A DNA stretch of 41,050 bases from Zetaproteobacteria bacterium (GCA_002753275.1 PEAA01000016.1:1-41050), one strand, 5' to 3'; numbered from the stretch's first letter, positions 16,562 through 26,821 are shown. Numbers and translations are program-made. The notes: generated from the sequence alone by a model not told the origin.

Positions 16562-18238
16562 TTACCCTTGACGAATCCCGCGTAAAAACCGCTCAACAGC
16601 CATCTGCTGCTTATCAACCTGCTCCGCCAAGTCATGTGAAAATGCCACCATCTGTTCTGCCATCTGATTGGTTTCTGTTGAACTATCAACGACACCACGA
16701 ATGGAATCTTGTACGCTGGACATTCCATAACTGGCCCGCTGTGCCCCCTCAGATATTTCAGAGACGGCAGCAGACTGCTGCTCCATCGCAGAAGCCACTG
16801 TTTGCGTATGTTCATCAATACGGCCAATAATTTGGGTAATGTGATCAATCGCTTGTACAGCCGCATCACTCTCGCGCAACATGCCCTGAATCTGTTGTTC
16901 GATCTCTCCTGTTGCCGATGCTGTCTGTTGCGCCAAATCTTTCACTTCATTGGCAACTACAGCAAAACCTCGCCCGGCATCACCAGCGCGCGCCGCCTCA
17001 ATCGAGGCATTGAGTGCCAAGAGATTAGTCTGCTCGGCAATCTCATTGATCGTATTCACAACCGAACCGATTTCACGGGAAACCTTACTTAAACGCTGAA
17101 CAATATCATTGGTGACTTCCGCTTCACGCACAGCCTCTTCTGCAATGGTTAAGGCTTCGTGCACCCGTTGGGTCACTTCAGCAATGGTGCCCGCCATCTC
17201 TTCGGTTGCTGCCGCCGTCGCTTGCACAGAGCTTAACCCCGTTTCAATCCCCTCTGAGGCTTCATCACTCCGGCGTTGCAGACTTGAGGCTACATCAGAC
17301 ATTCCTGTTGCAGAAATGCTCATCTCTTCAGAAGAGGATGAGAGTGCTGAAATCACGGTGCCAATATTGCTCTCAAAATCATCGGCCATTTTAAGCTGCG
17401 CATCACGAATCGCTTGCGCCTGCTCTTTCTTACTACGCTCCTCATCCGCAGCACGGCGCACCTTATCCTCTTCGGCCTGAACCAATGCTTTGCGCATTTT
17501 ATCAAGTGCCAACAGCACACCACCGACTTCATCATGCTTTTTCACTTTGATTTGAAAATCAAATCGTCCACCGGCGATCTGAGTGGCCACCTGTTGTGCA
17601 TGTTCCAGAGGTTTTTTCATACGCATAACCATCTGAATAAAAATAACCACGGACGAGAGCAAGGCCAAAACGATCGAAATCATCAGGTCATGACGAAATG
17701 CCGCATCAATCTCTTGGTCGGACTCTGCCAATGAGTAACTGATACGAATGGCGCCATTCACCCCTCCCTTTGGTGTTTCGTGACAAGCAAAACAGTTGAC
17801 ACCATCATAGTCTTCAACCGGCTTCCAAGGGCGTAACACCGTCAATACGCGCCCAGAATCCCCCTCTTCAATCTCTATAATCTCTTCACCTGCCAACGCC
17901 CGGGCATCCCAGCTATCTTTAGGATGCTCACTGTCAAAGCCAGGACCAAACTGTTTAATCACATGTTCACTACGCATCACCCGCGCATCAAGAATATTTT
18001 TCATGTGTTTAACCTTCTTTTTAACCACTTCACGCTCATCCATAGCGCCTGTAATCATTAAGGTATTTAACATTTCAAAATAGAGTTGATTAAATTCATA
18101 GACCTTGGAACTTGCATCATTGACAGCTTGCTCTTTCTGCCCTTGATAACCCATCCAACCAGTAATAAAAATTCCAAATGCTGCGATCAAACCTGAAACC
18201 GCGGCAATTTGTAAAATAAGTGATGTTTTTTTCATCAT
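16562..18238 (-). CDS. Methyl-accepting chemotaxis protein with a c-type haem motif in the sensor domain
   Basis: A membrane chemoreceptor of about 558 residues from ATG 18238 (or 18235); a GGGGGG ribosome binding site lies just upstream, so a longer in-frame start at 18316 is unlikely. Layout: N-terminal membrane helix, a periplasmic sensor with [12 protein letters not shown] (CxxCH, about residues 149-153), a second membrane helix, HAMP, then a cytoplasmic signalling hairpin with [28 protein letters not shown]. The CxxCH site implies covalent haem, so the receptor probably senses redox, oxygen or nitric oxide; that is inferred. Family examples with periplasmic haem exist in Geobacter. The signalling half closely resembles that of the receptor at 23380-25071. 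Confidence 0.92.
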   Translation of the reverse strand: MMKKTSLILQIAAVSGLIAAFGIFITGWMGYQGQKEQAVNDASSKVYEFNQLYFEMLNTLMITGAMDEREVVKKKVKHMKNILDARVMRSEHVIKQFGPGFDSEHPKDSWDARALAGEEIIEIEEGDSGRVLTVLRPWKPVEDYDGVNCFACHETPKGGVNGAIRISYSLAESDQEIDAAFRHDLMISIVLALLSSVVIFIQMVMRMKKPLEHAQQVATQIAGGRFDFQIKVKKHDEVGGVLLALDKMRKALVQAEEDKVRRAADEERSKKEQAQAIRDAQLKMADDFESNIGTVISALSSSSEEMSISATGMSDVASSLQRRSDEASEGIETGLSSVQATAAATEEMAGTIAEVTQRVHEALTIAEEAVREAEVTNDIVQRLSKVSREIGSVVNTINEIAEQTNLLALNASIEAARAGDAGRGFAVVANEVKDLAQQTASATGEIEQQIQGMLRESDAAVQAIDHITQIIGRIDEHTQTVASAMEQQSAAVSEISEGAQRASYGMSSVQDSIRGVVDSSTETNQMAEQMVAFSHDLAEQVDKQQMAVERFLRGIRQG

Positions 18239-18395
18239 CCCCCCAAAAAAACAGAAGCTAATCCCAATATCATCGCATCTGGATGCAATGTAGTGATATT
18301 GACTATTCATTGTCAATCAATACTCCGCTTTCATCTGTGGTAAACATAAAAGACAGAGGAATACTAGGAATAAATCAGCGTATCCGTGCAGGCCA

Positions 18396-18423
18396 TGAAT
18401 AACTACAAGAATGTAGTTATTCA
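18396..18423. promoter_or_regulatory. Large perfect dyad upstream of uvrA
   Basis: TGAATAACTACA and TGTAGTTATTCA are perfect 12-bp inverted arms around AGAA, 75 bp before the uvrA start and between divergent genes. AT-rich arms and position suit an operator, possibly for a LexA-like SOS repressor since uvrA is typically SOS-regulated, but it does not match the E. coli LexA box. A hairpin role cannot be excluded. Confidence 0.45.
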
Positions 18424-18497
18424 GATCAACCATAGAAATTTGCATTTCAATAAAAGCATGTGACCATACTCGCCAATCGCTTCAAGGAGTTTTCTGC

Positions 18498-21305
18498 ATG
18501 AGCCAAGCCAACATCCGTATTCAAGGTGCGCGTGTCCATAACCTTAAAAACATCTCATTGGAGATCCCACGCGATCAGTTGGTGATCATTACGGGCGTAT
18601 CAGGCTCGGGCAAATCCTCATTGGCATTTGATACGCTCTACGCCGAGGGGCAGCGCCGCTATGTTGAATCACTATCTGCCTATGCCCGGCAGTTTTTGGG
18701 TATGATGGAGCGCCCAGATGTCGATAGCATCGAAGGATTATCACCCGCCATCTCCATTGAACAGAAAACCACCAGTCGCAACCCCCGTTCAACCGTGGGC
18801 ACCATCACAGAGGTCTATGACTATCTTCGTCTTCTCTTTGCACGCATTGGCCAACCGCAATGTTATCAATGCCATAAACCGATTGAATCCCAATCTGCGA
18901 GCCAGATCATCGCCCAACTCGAACAACTTCCCGAGGGCAGCAAAGTGCAAATTTTGTCTCCCATCGCCCAAAACCGCAAAGGAACCTTCGCCAAAGAGTT
19001 AGAATCAGCCGCCAAAGCAGGTTTTGTTCGCGTACGCATCGATGGCGAAACCTACGAACTTGATGAACTCCCCACCCTCGATAAAAAATATAAACACAAC
19101 ATTGAGCTGGTGGTCGATCGACTGGTGATTCGTGAAGGGATTCGCATTCGTTTGGCCGACTCCGTTGAGACGGCGCTGCGCTTTGGCAACGGCACGGTGC
19201 TGACGCTCATTGATGATCAAATCACCACCTACTCCGAGCGCTTTGCCTGTGCCGATTGCGGCGTCTCCTATCCCGAAATTGAACCCCGACTTTTCTCTTT
19301 CAACTCTCCTGCAGGTGCCTGCTCGGGTTGTGATGGTTTGGGAGAAAAGCATGTCTTTGACCCCAGTTTGGTGGTTCCTGACCCCTCGCTCTCGATATTG
19401 AATGCCATTGAACCATGGGCAGGACGGGACACCAACATTTACCAACAGATGCTTGAAGCGGTCGCACACTTTGCCAAGGTTGATATCAACACCCCTTTTG
19501 AACAGTTAAGTGAGGAAGCGCAAAAGATTTTCCTTTATGGCAGCGGTAGAAATAAAATTCATTTCACCTTCAACACAGCAGGCGGAACACGCTCAACAGA
19601 GAAAACCTTTGAAGGGGTGATCAACAACCTTGACCGCCGCTATCGTGAATCAACCTCGGAAGATCTTCGCGAAGATCTTTCACGCTATATCAACACGATT
19701 GATTGCCCTACCTGCCAAGGCTCTCGCCTTAACCTTGCCGCCCGCCATGTCTTCATTCAAAACAGCTCACTGCCAGATATCACCCGCATGCCGCTGCGCC
19801 ACATCCATGCGTGGATTCAAAACTTAACCCTCACCGCACAACAGATGACCATTGCAGAGAAAGTCCTCGAAGAGATTGCTGCCCGTGTCGGTTTCATGAT
19901 TGAGGTAGGTCTTGATTATCTCAGCCTACACCGCACTGCGGGAACACTCTCAGGGGGCGAGGCACAGCGTATTCGACTTGCCACGCAAATTGGCTCCGCT
20001 CTGGTTGGTGTACTCTATATTTTGGATGAGCCTTCGATCGGGCTTCACCAGCGCGACAATGATCGATTGTTGGGAACCCTCAAACGGCTGCGCGACCTTG
20101 GCAATTCAGTGATCGTCGTCGAGCATGATGAAGATGCCATCCGCACAGCCGATTGGATTATTGATATGGGCCCGTTTGCAGGCAAACATGGTGGGGAAGT
20201 GGTCGCAGCAGGGAGACTTGACGATCTTCTCAAACATCAAACGCTCACCACAGATTATCTTACAGGAGCCAAATCTATTGTTGTCAAAGGGGTGCGCCCG
20301 CTCGATAAAGATCATCCCATGATCGGCATCACTGGCGCAAGCGAACACAATCTCAAGGGGGTTGATGTCCATTTCCCAACAGCCCGCCTCTCTTGCGTTA
20401 CCGGGGTTTCAGGATCAGGGAAATCAACCTTAACCATTGATACATTTTATCGTGCCTTTGCCAAACAACAGCGCAAAATCAGTGAACGCGTCGGTGCGCA
20501 CCAAAGCGTTATCGGTAGCGAACAGATCAACAAGGTGATCGACATTGATCAAAGTCCCATTGGTCGCACGCCCCGATCCAACCCCGCCACCTACACCGGT
20601 ATCTTCACCCCGATCCGTGAACTCTTTGCTGCCGTGCCTGAATCGCGTTCGCGCGCCTATAAGATGGGGCGTTTTTCATTCAATGTGAAGGGGGGGCGCT
20701 GCGAAGTGTGCCAAGGAGATGGCATGATTAAGGTTGAGATGCACTTTCTTCCCGATATTTATGTCCATTGTGAATCATGCCAGGGGAGTCGCTACAACCG
20801 CGAAACGCTCGATATTCGCTATAAAGGAAAAAATATCGCTGAAGTTCTTGATTTAACCATCGATGAAGCGGCTGATTTTTTTACGGCCATTCCATCGCTC
20901 AAACACCGTTTGGAAACCCTGCAAAAAGTTGGTCTTGGTTATATTCAACTGGGGCAATCGGCCACAACCCTCTCTGGCGGAGAAGCGCAACGCATTAAAT
21001 TATCCAAAGAACTCGCACGCCGTGCCACAGGTGATACACTCTATATTCTTGATGAGCCCACCACAGGGCTACACTTTCACGATGTCGCCAAACTGCTCGA
21101 AGTACTGCACACACTGGTGGATAAAGGCAATACCGTGGTGGTGATCGAACACAACCTCGATGTGATCAAAACTGCTGATTGGATTGTTGATATGGGGCCT
21201 GAAGGTGGTGACCGAGGCGGTGAAGTGGTGATAATAGGCACACCGCAAGCAGTTGCGGATTGCCCAGAATCATGGACAGGTCGCTATCTGAAAAAATATC
21301 TGTAA
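18498..21305 (+). CDS. uvrA: Excinuclease ABC subunit A (UvrA)
   Basis: A 935-residue DNA damage recognition ATPase of nucleotide excision repair. Two ABC ATPase modules are present: Walker A VSGSGKSSLAFDTLYAEGQR near residue 35 and VSGSGKSTLTID near 640. Each has a signature (LSGGEAQRIRLA, LSGGEAQRIKLS) and Walker B (ILDEPSIGLHQRD, ILDEPTTGLHFHD). Zinc fingers are visible as CADC...CSGC and CEVC...CESC. Full length. AAGGAG precedes the ATG. Confidence 0.98.
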   Translation: MSQANIRIQGARVHNLKNISLEIPRDQLVIITGVSGSGKSSLAFDTLYAEGQRRYVESLSAYARQFLGMMERPDVDSIEGLSPAISIEQKTTSRNPRSTVGTITEVYDYLRLLFARIGQPQCYQCHKPIESQSASQIIAQLEQLPEGSKVQILSPIAQNRKGTFAKELESAAKAGFVRVRIDGETYELDELPTLDKKYKHNIELVVDRLVIREGIRIRLADSVETALRFGNGTVLTLIDDQITTYSERFACADCGVSYPEIEPRLFSFNSPAGACSGCDGLGEKHVFDPSLVVPDPSLSILNAIEPWAGRDTNIYQQMLEAVAHFAKVDINTPFEQLSEEAQKIFLYGSGRNKIHFTFNTAGGTRSTEKTFEGVINNLDRRYRESTSEDLREDLSRYINTIDCPTCQGSRLNLAARHVFIQNSSLPDITRMPLRHIHAWIQNLTLTAQQMTIAEKVLEEIAARVGFMIEVGLDYLSLHRTAGTLSGGEAQRIRLATQIGSALVGVLYILDEPSIGLHQRDNDRLLGTLKRLRDLGNSVIVVEHDEDAIRTADWIIDMGPFAGKHGGEVVAAGRLDDLLKHQTLTTDYLTGAKSIVVKGVRPLDKDHPMIGITGASEHNLKGVDVHFPTARLSCVTGVSGSGKSTLTIDTFYRAFAKQQRKISERVGAHQSVIGSEQINKVIDIDQSPIGRTPRSNPATYTGIFTPIRELFAAVPESRSRAYKMGRFSFNVKGGRCEVCQGDGMIKVEMHFLPDIYVHCESCQGSRYNRETLDIRYKGKNIAEVLDLTIDEAADFFTAIPSLKHRLETLQKVGLGYIQLGQSATTLSGGEAQRIKLSKELARRATGDTLYILDEPTTGLHFHDVAKLLEVLHTLVDKGNTVVVIEHNLDVIKTADWIVDMGPEGGDRGGEVVIIGTPQAVADCPESWTGRYLKKYL

Positions 21306-21394
21306 ATAAAGCAGCCTCTCCAAACAACAGATCGCCGTTATTGCTAACTGGACGAAACCCAAAGGATAACACAACCATCCGCGCCCTAGATCAG

Positions 21395-22261
21395 TCAACG
21401 CATTTGTCGATGAATTCCATCCTTTTCAATGGTAATTTCATGCTGTTTATAAAGTGCGCCAATCGCTTTCTTAAACATCACCTTGCTAATGCCAAAGCGT
21501 TGTTTGATCAGCTCAGGATCACTTTTATCATTCAACGGCAAAAAACCACCTGCGGACTCCAGCGATGATAAAATCATTTCACCCACTTCGTCGCTCTTTT
21601 CACTCGGCTTTTGATGCAAACAGAGATCAATCTTGCCATCAGGACGCACCTGTTTGATAAACCCTTGCAGCCGTTCACCACGGCGCAATTCCCGCACCAA
21701 CGCTTGACGATGCAACAATCCCCAATGGCTATCATTCACCACCATCTTGTAACCCAAATCTGTTTTTGCTGCATTAAAGAGCGAAACCGCCTCGCCCACG
21801 GCATAGAGTCCTTCATCATCGACATCATGTAAAAACTCATCAATCTTCGCAGATGCCGCAATGCGACCATCGTCATCAAGATAGATCAACACAATGTACG
21901 ACTTGCCTGCCTCCATCCGCGTGATCTGCTCATTAAATGGCAACAAAAGATCTTTGGGCAAACCCCACTCAAGAAAAATGCCATGGCGCGTCACCTCAGC
22001 CACCTTCAAAAGTGCGCACTCCCCCACCATCGCATAAGGGCGCTCACTGGTCGCGATCAACCGATCTTCCGAATCAAGGTAGATAAACACATCCAATTCA
22101 TCATTAAGCTCGCAATCCTTAGGAACATAGCGCATTGGCATCAAAATATTGCCATGCCCCCCCGTCTTCGGATCACCACCATCAAGAAAAATACCGAAAT
22201 CAACCTGTTTGCACACCTGCAAACGGTTCATTCGACCAATTTTCAACGCCATCGCACTCAT
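21395..22261 (-). CDS. cvfB: CvfB-like S1-domain RNA-binding protein
   Basis: A 288-residue protein resembling CvfB/YitL: tandem S1-like beta-barrels (GRMNRLQVCKQVDFGIFLDGG, then ALLKVAEVTRHGIFLEWGLPKDLLLP), a third S1-like domain (GERLQGFIKQVRPDGKIDLCL) and a C-terminal winged helix (RFGISKVMFKKAIGALYKQHEITIEKDGI). In Staphylococcus CvfB affects virulence gene expression; in Gram-negatives the role is poorly defined. Its ATG overlaps the parvulin stop by ATGA, so the two are translated together. Confidence 0.85.
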   Translation of the reverse strand: MSAMALKIGRMNRLQVCKQVDFGIFLDGGDPKTGGHGNILMPMRYVPKDCELNDELDVFIYLDSEDRLIATSERPYAMVGECALLKVAEVTRHGIFLEWGLPKDLLLPFNEQITRMEAGKSYIVLIYLDDDGRIAASAKIDEFLHDVDDEGLYAVGEAVSLFNAAKTDLGYKMVVNDSHWGLLHRQALVRELRRGERLQGFIKQVRPDGKIDLCLHQKPSEKSDEVGEMILSSLESAGGFLPLNDKSDPELIKQRFGISKVMFKKAIGALYKQHEITIEKDGIHRQMR

Positions 22262-22560
22262 TCGCTACGCGCAGTAATCTCTATCAAATGGTACCCAAAT
22301 TGCGTTTGAATCGGACCATGAACCTGGTTTAATGCATCACGAAAAACCACTTCATCAAACTCTTTGACCATTTGACCTTGGGTAAATTCACCCAGATTGC
22401 CGCCCTGTTTGCCCGAGGGGCAGCTTGAATGTTCTGCCGCAACCTTGGCAAAATCGGCACCACCCTCTATTTGTGCTTTCAAGTCGAGGCATGTCGCTTC
22501 ATCACTGACCAAAATATGACGCGCCGAGGCTTTTGGCCCTTTGTTAAACAATCCAAACAT
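22258..22560 (-). CDS. ppiC: Small parvulin peptidyl-prolyl cis-trans isomerase
   Basis: A 100-residue single-domain cytoplasmic parvulin. ASARHILVSDEATCLDLKAQ, CPSGKQGGNLGEF and the C-terminal FGYHLIEI are the typical PpiC core; there is no signal peptide. It accelerates proline isomerisation. A GGAGTG-type ribosome binding site lies just before the ATG. It forms a two-gene unit with the RNA-binding gene that follows. Confidence 0.93.
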   Translation of the reverse strand: MFGLFNKGPKASARHILVSDEATCLDLKAQIEGGADFAKVAAEHSSCPSGKQGGNLGEFTQGQMVKEFDEVVFRDALNQVHGPIQTQFGYHLIEITARSE

Positions 22561-22797
22561 GGTTCACTCCTTCTCTCTCTTTTTATCATCAATTGTCGAA
22601 AAATATCCCCAGCAATGCCAGCCTCTTTGCACAAAACCATCGAGCCAAGCCAGCCTCAATTCACCATAGCAACATCTTTCAAAGATGCCAAACATGCCAT
22701 CAAAAAAGTTGTTTGTCGCCACCCCATCATTGCTGCTATGGTTGGCATCCATTTACAATTTTGGTAACAAACAGTTCTTAAACCGATGGAGATAAGC

Positions 22798-23301
22798 ATG
22801 CTAAATAAAGCAATATTGATTGGAAACCTAGGCCAAGACCCCGAAACCCGTTTCATGCAAGATGGCACTTGTGTATGTAACTTACGCTTGGCGACCACTG
22901 AAAAATTTAAAGGTAGAGATGGTCAAACCCAGGAAAAAACAGAATGGCACCGTGTTGTCATCTGGGGAAAACTAGGAGAAATTGCCAATCAATACCTTAA
23001 AAAAGGGGCGCGGGTCTATATCGAAGGTAAAATCGAAACGCGCAAATGGACCAACAAGGAAGGGCAGGATCAGTATACCACCGAAATTCGTGCCAGCGAG
23101 ATGAAAATGCTAGGGGGCGGCCAACAAGGTGGCGGTGGCGGAAATCAACAAGGTGGTGGCTACAATCAACAACCTCAACAAGGCGGCTACAACAACCCTT
23201 CAAACAACAACAATTACAATGCGCCCTCATCAAACAGCAACCCCTTTGAAGGCAACTCCGATTTTTCAAATGGCCCTGTGGATGATGACATTCCCTTCTA
23301 A
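22798..23301 (+). CDS. ssb: Single-stranded DNA-binding protein
   Basis: A 167-residue SSB. The start at 22798 fits because GGAG (22788-22791) lies six bases upstream and the protein then begins MLNKAILIGNLGQDPETR, the normal N-terminus; an ATG at 22786 adds four residues. An OB-fold of about 105 residues is followed by a low-complexity Gly/Gln/Asn linker and the conserved acidic tip DDDIPF that binds repair and replication partners. Located near uvrA as in many Proteobacteria, though here separated by the ppiC/cvfB pair. Confidence 0.97.
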   Translation: MLNKAILIGNLGQDPETRFMQDGTCVCNLRLATTEKFKGRDGQTQEKTEWHRVVIWGKLGEIANQYLKKGARVYIEGKIETRKWTNKEGQDQYTTEIRASEMKMLGGGQQGGGGGNQQGGGYNQQPQQGGYNNPSNNNNYNAPSSNSNPFEGNSDFSNGPVDDDIPF

Positions 23302-23330
23302 GACAATTTGAGTTTATAAATCAAAGCGCT

Positions 23331-23361
23331 GCCGTGTGGATTTCAGGTATATCCACACGGC
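23331..23361. terminator. Bidirectional stem-loop between ssb and a chemoreceptor gene
   Basis: GCCGTGTGGAT and ATCCACACGGC form a perfect 11-bp stem with a 9-nt loop, lying 30 bases past ssb and 19 bases past the convergent receptor stop. GC-rich with no T-run; likely shared terminator. Confidence 0.6.
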
Positions 23362-23379
23362 CCTGCTACTGCCCTGCTC

Positions 23380-25071
23380 TCACACAGTCTCACTGTGACG
23401 AATACCATCAAGAAATTCATCAACAGCGCGTTGCTCTTTATTCACTTGAGAAGATAGATTATGCGCAAGATCCACCAACGCCTCAGCCATCTCATTTGTC
23501 TCCTGAGAAAATTCCGACACACTATTGACCGATTCTTGCACCACCTCCATGCCTGAACTGGCTTTTTGAGCACCCTCTGAAATTTCCATCACTGCTGCCG
23601 ATTGCTGCTCCATTGCCGAAGCCACCGTTTGCGTATTTTGATCAATACGCTGAATAATCTTCGAAATATTATCAATCGCCTGAACAGCCTGTTCGCTCTC
23701 ATGCAACATTCCTGATATCTGCGCCTCTATTTCATCCGTTGCTCTCGCGGTCTGCTGCGCCAGATCCTTCACTTCATTGGCAACAACGGCAAAACCCCGC
23801 CCTGCGTCACCCGCTCTTGCGGCCTCAATAGAGGCGTTTAATGCCAAAAGGTTCGTCTGCTCTGCAATGGCCTGAATCGTACTCACAACACTACCAATCT
23901 CAGCAGAAACCCTGCTCAGACGACGAACAATCTCATTGGTGTTCTCAGCCTCTTGCACAGCTTCATCAGCAATTTTCAATGCTTCATGAATACGCAGCGA
24001 GACTTCCGATATCGTGCTCGACATCTCCTCGGTTGAAGCAGCCGTTTGTCGCACTGAAAAGAGTCCTGTTTCAACCCCAGTGGAAGCCTCCGTACTATGT
24101 GATTGTAATCCTTGTGCCACATGGTTGAGCTCTTTTGCTGATGAAGCCATCTGCTTGGCGGAGTTCGCGATCGCTGTTAATGCGGCGCCAATATTGGTTT
24201 CGAAATCATTGGCCATATTCAACTCAGCATTACGCACCATTTGATGCTGCTCTTCCATCAAGTGTTGTTCTTCCCGAACATGATTCACCCGCTCTTCTTC
24301 AGCACTTAATAATGCTTGACGCATCCGTTCTAATGAAACAATAACTTTGCCTATTTCATCACTTCGATCTGTATTGACCGTAAAATTAAAATTTCCATTC
24401 GCAATACGATTGGTCACGGTGATCATATAATCGATCGCACGAAGAACCAAATTGCGAAACATCCACAGAATAAAAATACTCAAGCCAATAATCGCAAAAA
24501 GAACCGCCACACCAATTTGTACCACCATGATACTCAGTTGGTTTGTCCCCATCTCACCAACAGCCAAAGTGGCATCTTCCGCTTGCGCCTTCAACTGTTG
24601 CACTTGCATATTTAAAGCGGAGAAGTTAATCCCAACCTCAATCTTCCCAAGCCGATGCCCATCAACGCCCAAATCACGGGTAATGACATCAATGTCACCG
24701 ATCTTCTTTGACCCTGCGATAACTGCATCGCCACTGTCGTAAAAAACAACATACTCAATCCAAGGGTCTTTCGCACCGGAAATCGCCATTTCATCAAGAC
24801 TTTCATAATCATAACTATTCATAAGATTGACTGCTGATCGCTGCATCAATTCAACTATCGCTTCAACCTTCTCTTTCACCAATGCCTTTTTCTCATCGAT
24901 TCTTGAAGCGTTCATCTGATCCATGCTGGAGATAAAATAAGACAACATTTCATGCTGACTTTTTGATACACTGTAATGTGTGAATCCCGCAAACAAGACC
25001 CCGGTTATCATAATCATGACCGTGGCTCCTGCTGTAAACTTTGTCGCCAAACCCAATCCGCTCAGTTTCAT
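23380..25071 (-). CDS. Methyl-accepting chemotaxis protein
   Basis: A 563-residue chemoreceptor. An N-terminal membrane helix (residues about 10-30), a periplasmic or extracytoplasmic sensor of about 140 residues ([17 protein letters not shown]), a second helix (about 172-195), HAMP, and a signalling domain with [28 protein letters not shown]. It has no CxxCH, so its sensor differs from the haem type at 16562-18238, but the cytoplasmic halves are near-parallel, including the [18 protein letters not shown] segment and a C-terminal FLDGIR, implying duplication with a changed sensor. Ligand unknown. Confidence 0.93.
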   Translation of the reverse strand: MKLSGLGLATKFTAGATVMIMITGVLFAGFTHYSVSKSQHEMLSYFISSMDQMNASRIDEKKALVKEKVEAIVELMQRSAVNLMNSYDYESLDEMAISGAKDPWIEYVVFYDSGDAVIAGSKKIGDIDVITRDLGVDGHRLGKIEVGINFSALNMQVQQLKAQAEDATLAVGEMGTNQLSIMVVQIGVAVLFAIIGLSIFILWMFRNLVLRAIDYMITVTNRIANGNFNFTVNTDRSDEIGKVIVSLERMRQALLSAEEERVNHVREEQHLMEEQHQMVRNAELNMANDFETNIGAALTAIANSAKQMASSAKELNHVAQGLQSHSTEASTGVETGLFSVRQTAASTEEMSSTISEVSLRIHEALKIADEAVQEAENTNEIVRRLSRVSAEIGSVVSTIQAIAEQTNLLALNASIEAARAGDAGRGFAVVANEVKDLAQQTARATDEIEAQISGMLHESEQAVQAIDNISKIIQRIDQNTQTVASAMEQQSAAVMEISEGAQKASSGMEVVQESVNSVSEFSQETNEMAEALVDLAHNLSSQVNKEQRAVDEFLDGIRHSETV

Positions 25072-25289
25072 CTTATCTCCTAAAATAATGCTTCCCCGCT
25101 GTTATTCACGATCTTTTCACTTATAAAAGTGTCAATAAATCATGGTTCCACATCATAAACCCGTATCTTCAAGACCACCTTTATCAACACCCTACTCTCT
25201 CATTACAGCATGGCCTTAAGGAGATGCCGATCTATCCACATGCTTGGTTAGCCATTTTGAGTCCGAGATTTTATCCATTGTTGACCGCA

Positions 25290-25316
25290 GCTTGCAACGG
25301 CCTTGCCGTTGCAAGC
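25290..25316. terminator. Perfect stem-loop after the rhodanese gene
   Basis: GCTTGCAACGGC and GCCGTTGCAAGC form a 12-bp stem with a 3-nt loop, about 20 bases past the rhodanese stop on the minus strand. A T-run occurs on the plus strand nine bases beyond (25326-25332), but not on the minus strand. It is likely a transcript end for the rhodanese gene. The rest of 25072-25336 shows no gene. Confidence 0.5.
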
Positions 25317-25336
25317 CATAACCATTTTTTTAAACA

Positions 25337-26155
25337 CTATTTTTTATACTTTTGTTCACCCAATACTTTGGTAACGCCCTTCTTTAAGAACCAATAATTT
25401 TGATAGCCATTGTCATTCAATTCATATTGTAATGCTTGCACTTGCTTACCGACCTGATCAAAAACATAGAGCGTCTTGTTTTGCTCTTTATGCTGACGAA
25501 TAAAGTTAGGAATCAATTTATCCATCGATATGGTCAAAACATTCTTTTGAATCCCTGGAAGTTCGGCAGTGCGTTGAATATTATCACGAATATCAATCAC
25601 GACCGCATTATCATCGTTGGCAATCGCAGCTACAAAATCCTCATAAGAGAGATTTTTTTGATGAAATGCTTCATCTGAAATCATTTGATTTGATGATGAA
25701 ATGGGCTGACCGCGCAACACCGTCGCCTCAGGATGCGCATCCGCCCAACCTGGTAACCCTGGATAAAATGCAAAACTGTTCTTTACCCCTGCTTGAATCG
25801 CCGTTTTGGCCGCCAGAGGAGACTTCAAACAAGTCGGTCCATTACAATAAAAATAGATATTCATCTGCGGTTTTTTGGCCACTTCTGCCTGCAAATTACT
25901 GATAAAATCTCGCGAAGATACGGAAATATGCATAGCATCTTTAATATGTGCGGTTTCAAACTCAATTTCAGAACGCACATCGACAACCCATCCATTACCG
26001 TTTTGCAGACTTTGATAAAGCTCCGCAACATCAATCGTTGGCACATCTGCATACCCGGTTTTTTCCGGATAACTCCACTGCGCAGCATAGGCTGGCATCA
26101 AGCAGATCATTGAAATCAATCCGCCTTGCAATACTTTCTTGATAAAACCGCACAT
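25337..26155 (-). CDS. Exported tandem rhodanese-domain protein
   Basis: A 272-residue protein with a signal peptide (residues about 1-24, cleavage at AYA-A). The first rhodanese domain (IDVAELYQSL... VVDVRSEIEFETAHI) has an active-site loop YCNGPTCLKS with Cys104 as the probable persulfide Cys. The second domain (YEDFVAAIANDDNAVVIDIR... LYVFDQVGKQ) lacks a cysteine at the equivalent position, so it is probably structural. It would act in the periplasm in sulfur transfer or thiol redox, but no sulfur-oxidation genes lie nearby. Transcribed alone. Confidence 0.85.
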   Translation of the reverse strand: MCGFIKKVLQGGLISMICLMPAYAAQWSYPEKTGYADVPTIDVAELYQSLQNGNGWVVDVRSEIEFETAHIKDAMHISVSSRDFISNLQAEVAKKPQMNIYFYCNGPTCLKSPLAAKTAIQAGVKNSFAFYPGLPGWADAHPEATVLRGQPISSSNQMISDEAFHQKNLSYEDFVAAIANDDNAVVIDIRDNIQRTAELPGIQKNVLTISMDKLIPNFIRQHKEQNKTLYVFDQVGKQVQALQYELNDNGYQNYWFLKKGVTKVLGEQKYKK

Positions 26156-26311
26156 AAAACACCTCTTTTGTTTTTATAACAACCATAACAAAAGAAAAAA
26201 TACCTTCATATACACAAAAGTAAAATGCTTTCTATCACATCCGTTAAATTCACACGCCATACGCGTATGAATTCAACATCCTTATCAATGACGGAATCAC
26301 CCCATACCGCC

Positions 26312-26821
26312 CTAAAACTCCTGCATCAAACCAATCACATTGATATACTGCTTCAACCGAATCGAATCCAACGAAGCAATCGGCAAACTTGCAAACGCTT
26401 TAATACGATTTTCCAATTGAAAAAGTGCCTGACGGTACGCCATCACTTGATCAACCACTTTACCACTTTCAACATGCAACGGATTGGCAATGGCCCAATG
26501 AGCTGTCACCGGCATCCCCGCCCATGTAGGTTGCATTTCATCCTTAGATTTATCCGAAAGGGTGATAATAAAATCCATCGCTGGTGCATCGGGTTGTAAA
26601 AACTGATCCCAAGTTTTGGTATGCAATCCTTCAGTCTCATAACCATTATATGCCAACAGATCCAATGCCAATGGATCAACCCCAACGGCCACATCAACAC
26701 CTGCACTAAAAACACTAAAACGCTCCGCAGCGAAACGACGCGTAACACACTCCGCAAACTGCCCTCGGCACGCATTGCCACTCGACAAAAAAAGTAAATT
26801 ATAAATTGGTTGATTGACCAT
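26312..26821 (-). CDS. ArsC-like low-molecular-weight phosphatase fold protein lacking catalytic cysteines
   Basis: A 169-residue protein from ATG 26821 (GGTGGGG upstream). It is clearly of the thioredoxin-type ArsC/LMW phosphatase family: a P-loop-like FLSSGNACRGQFAE near the start, then DFIITLSDK and TAHWAIANP. The nucleophile of the P-loop is Ser13 (family: Cys in FLCTGNSxRS). The two redox cysteines that should fall in the CDxxxxxxC segment are Ser89 and Gln97, and the Asp of the usual HWxxxDP is Asn113. Cys18 and Cys25 remain but are not the catalytic ones. It therefore probably cannot reduce arsenate by the known mechanism; a regulatory or binding role is possible. Divergent from the DUF523 gene. 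Confidence 0.8.
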   Translation of the reverse strand: MVNQPIYNLLFLSSGNACRGQFAECVTRRFAAERFSVFSAGVDVAVGVDPLALDLLAYNGYETEGLHTKTWDQFLQPDAPAMDFIITLSDKSKDEMQPTWAGMPVTAHWAIANPLHVESGKVVDQVMAYRQALFQLENRIKAFASLPIASLDSIRLKQYINVIGLMQEF

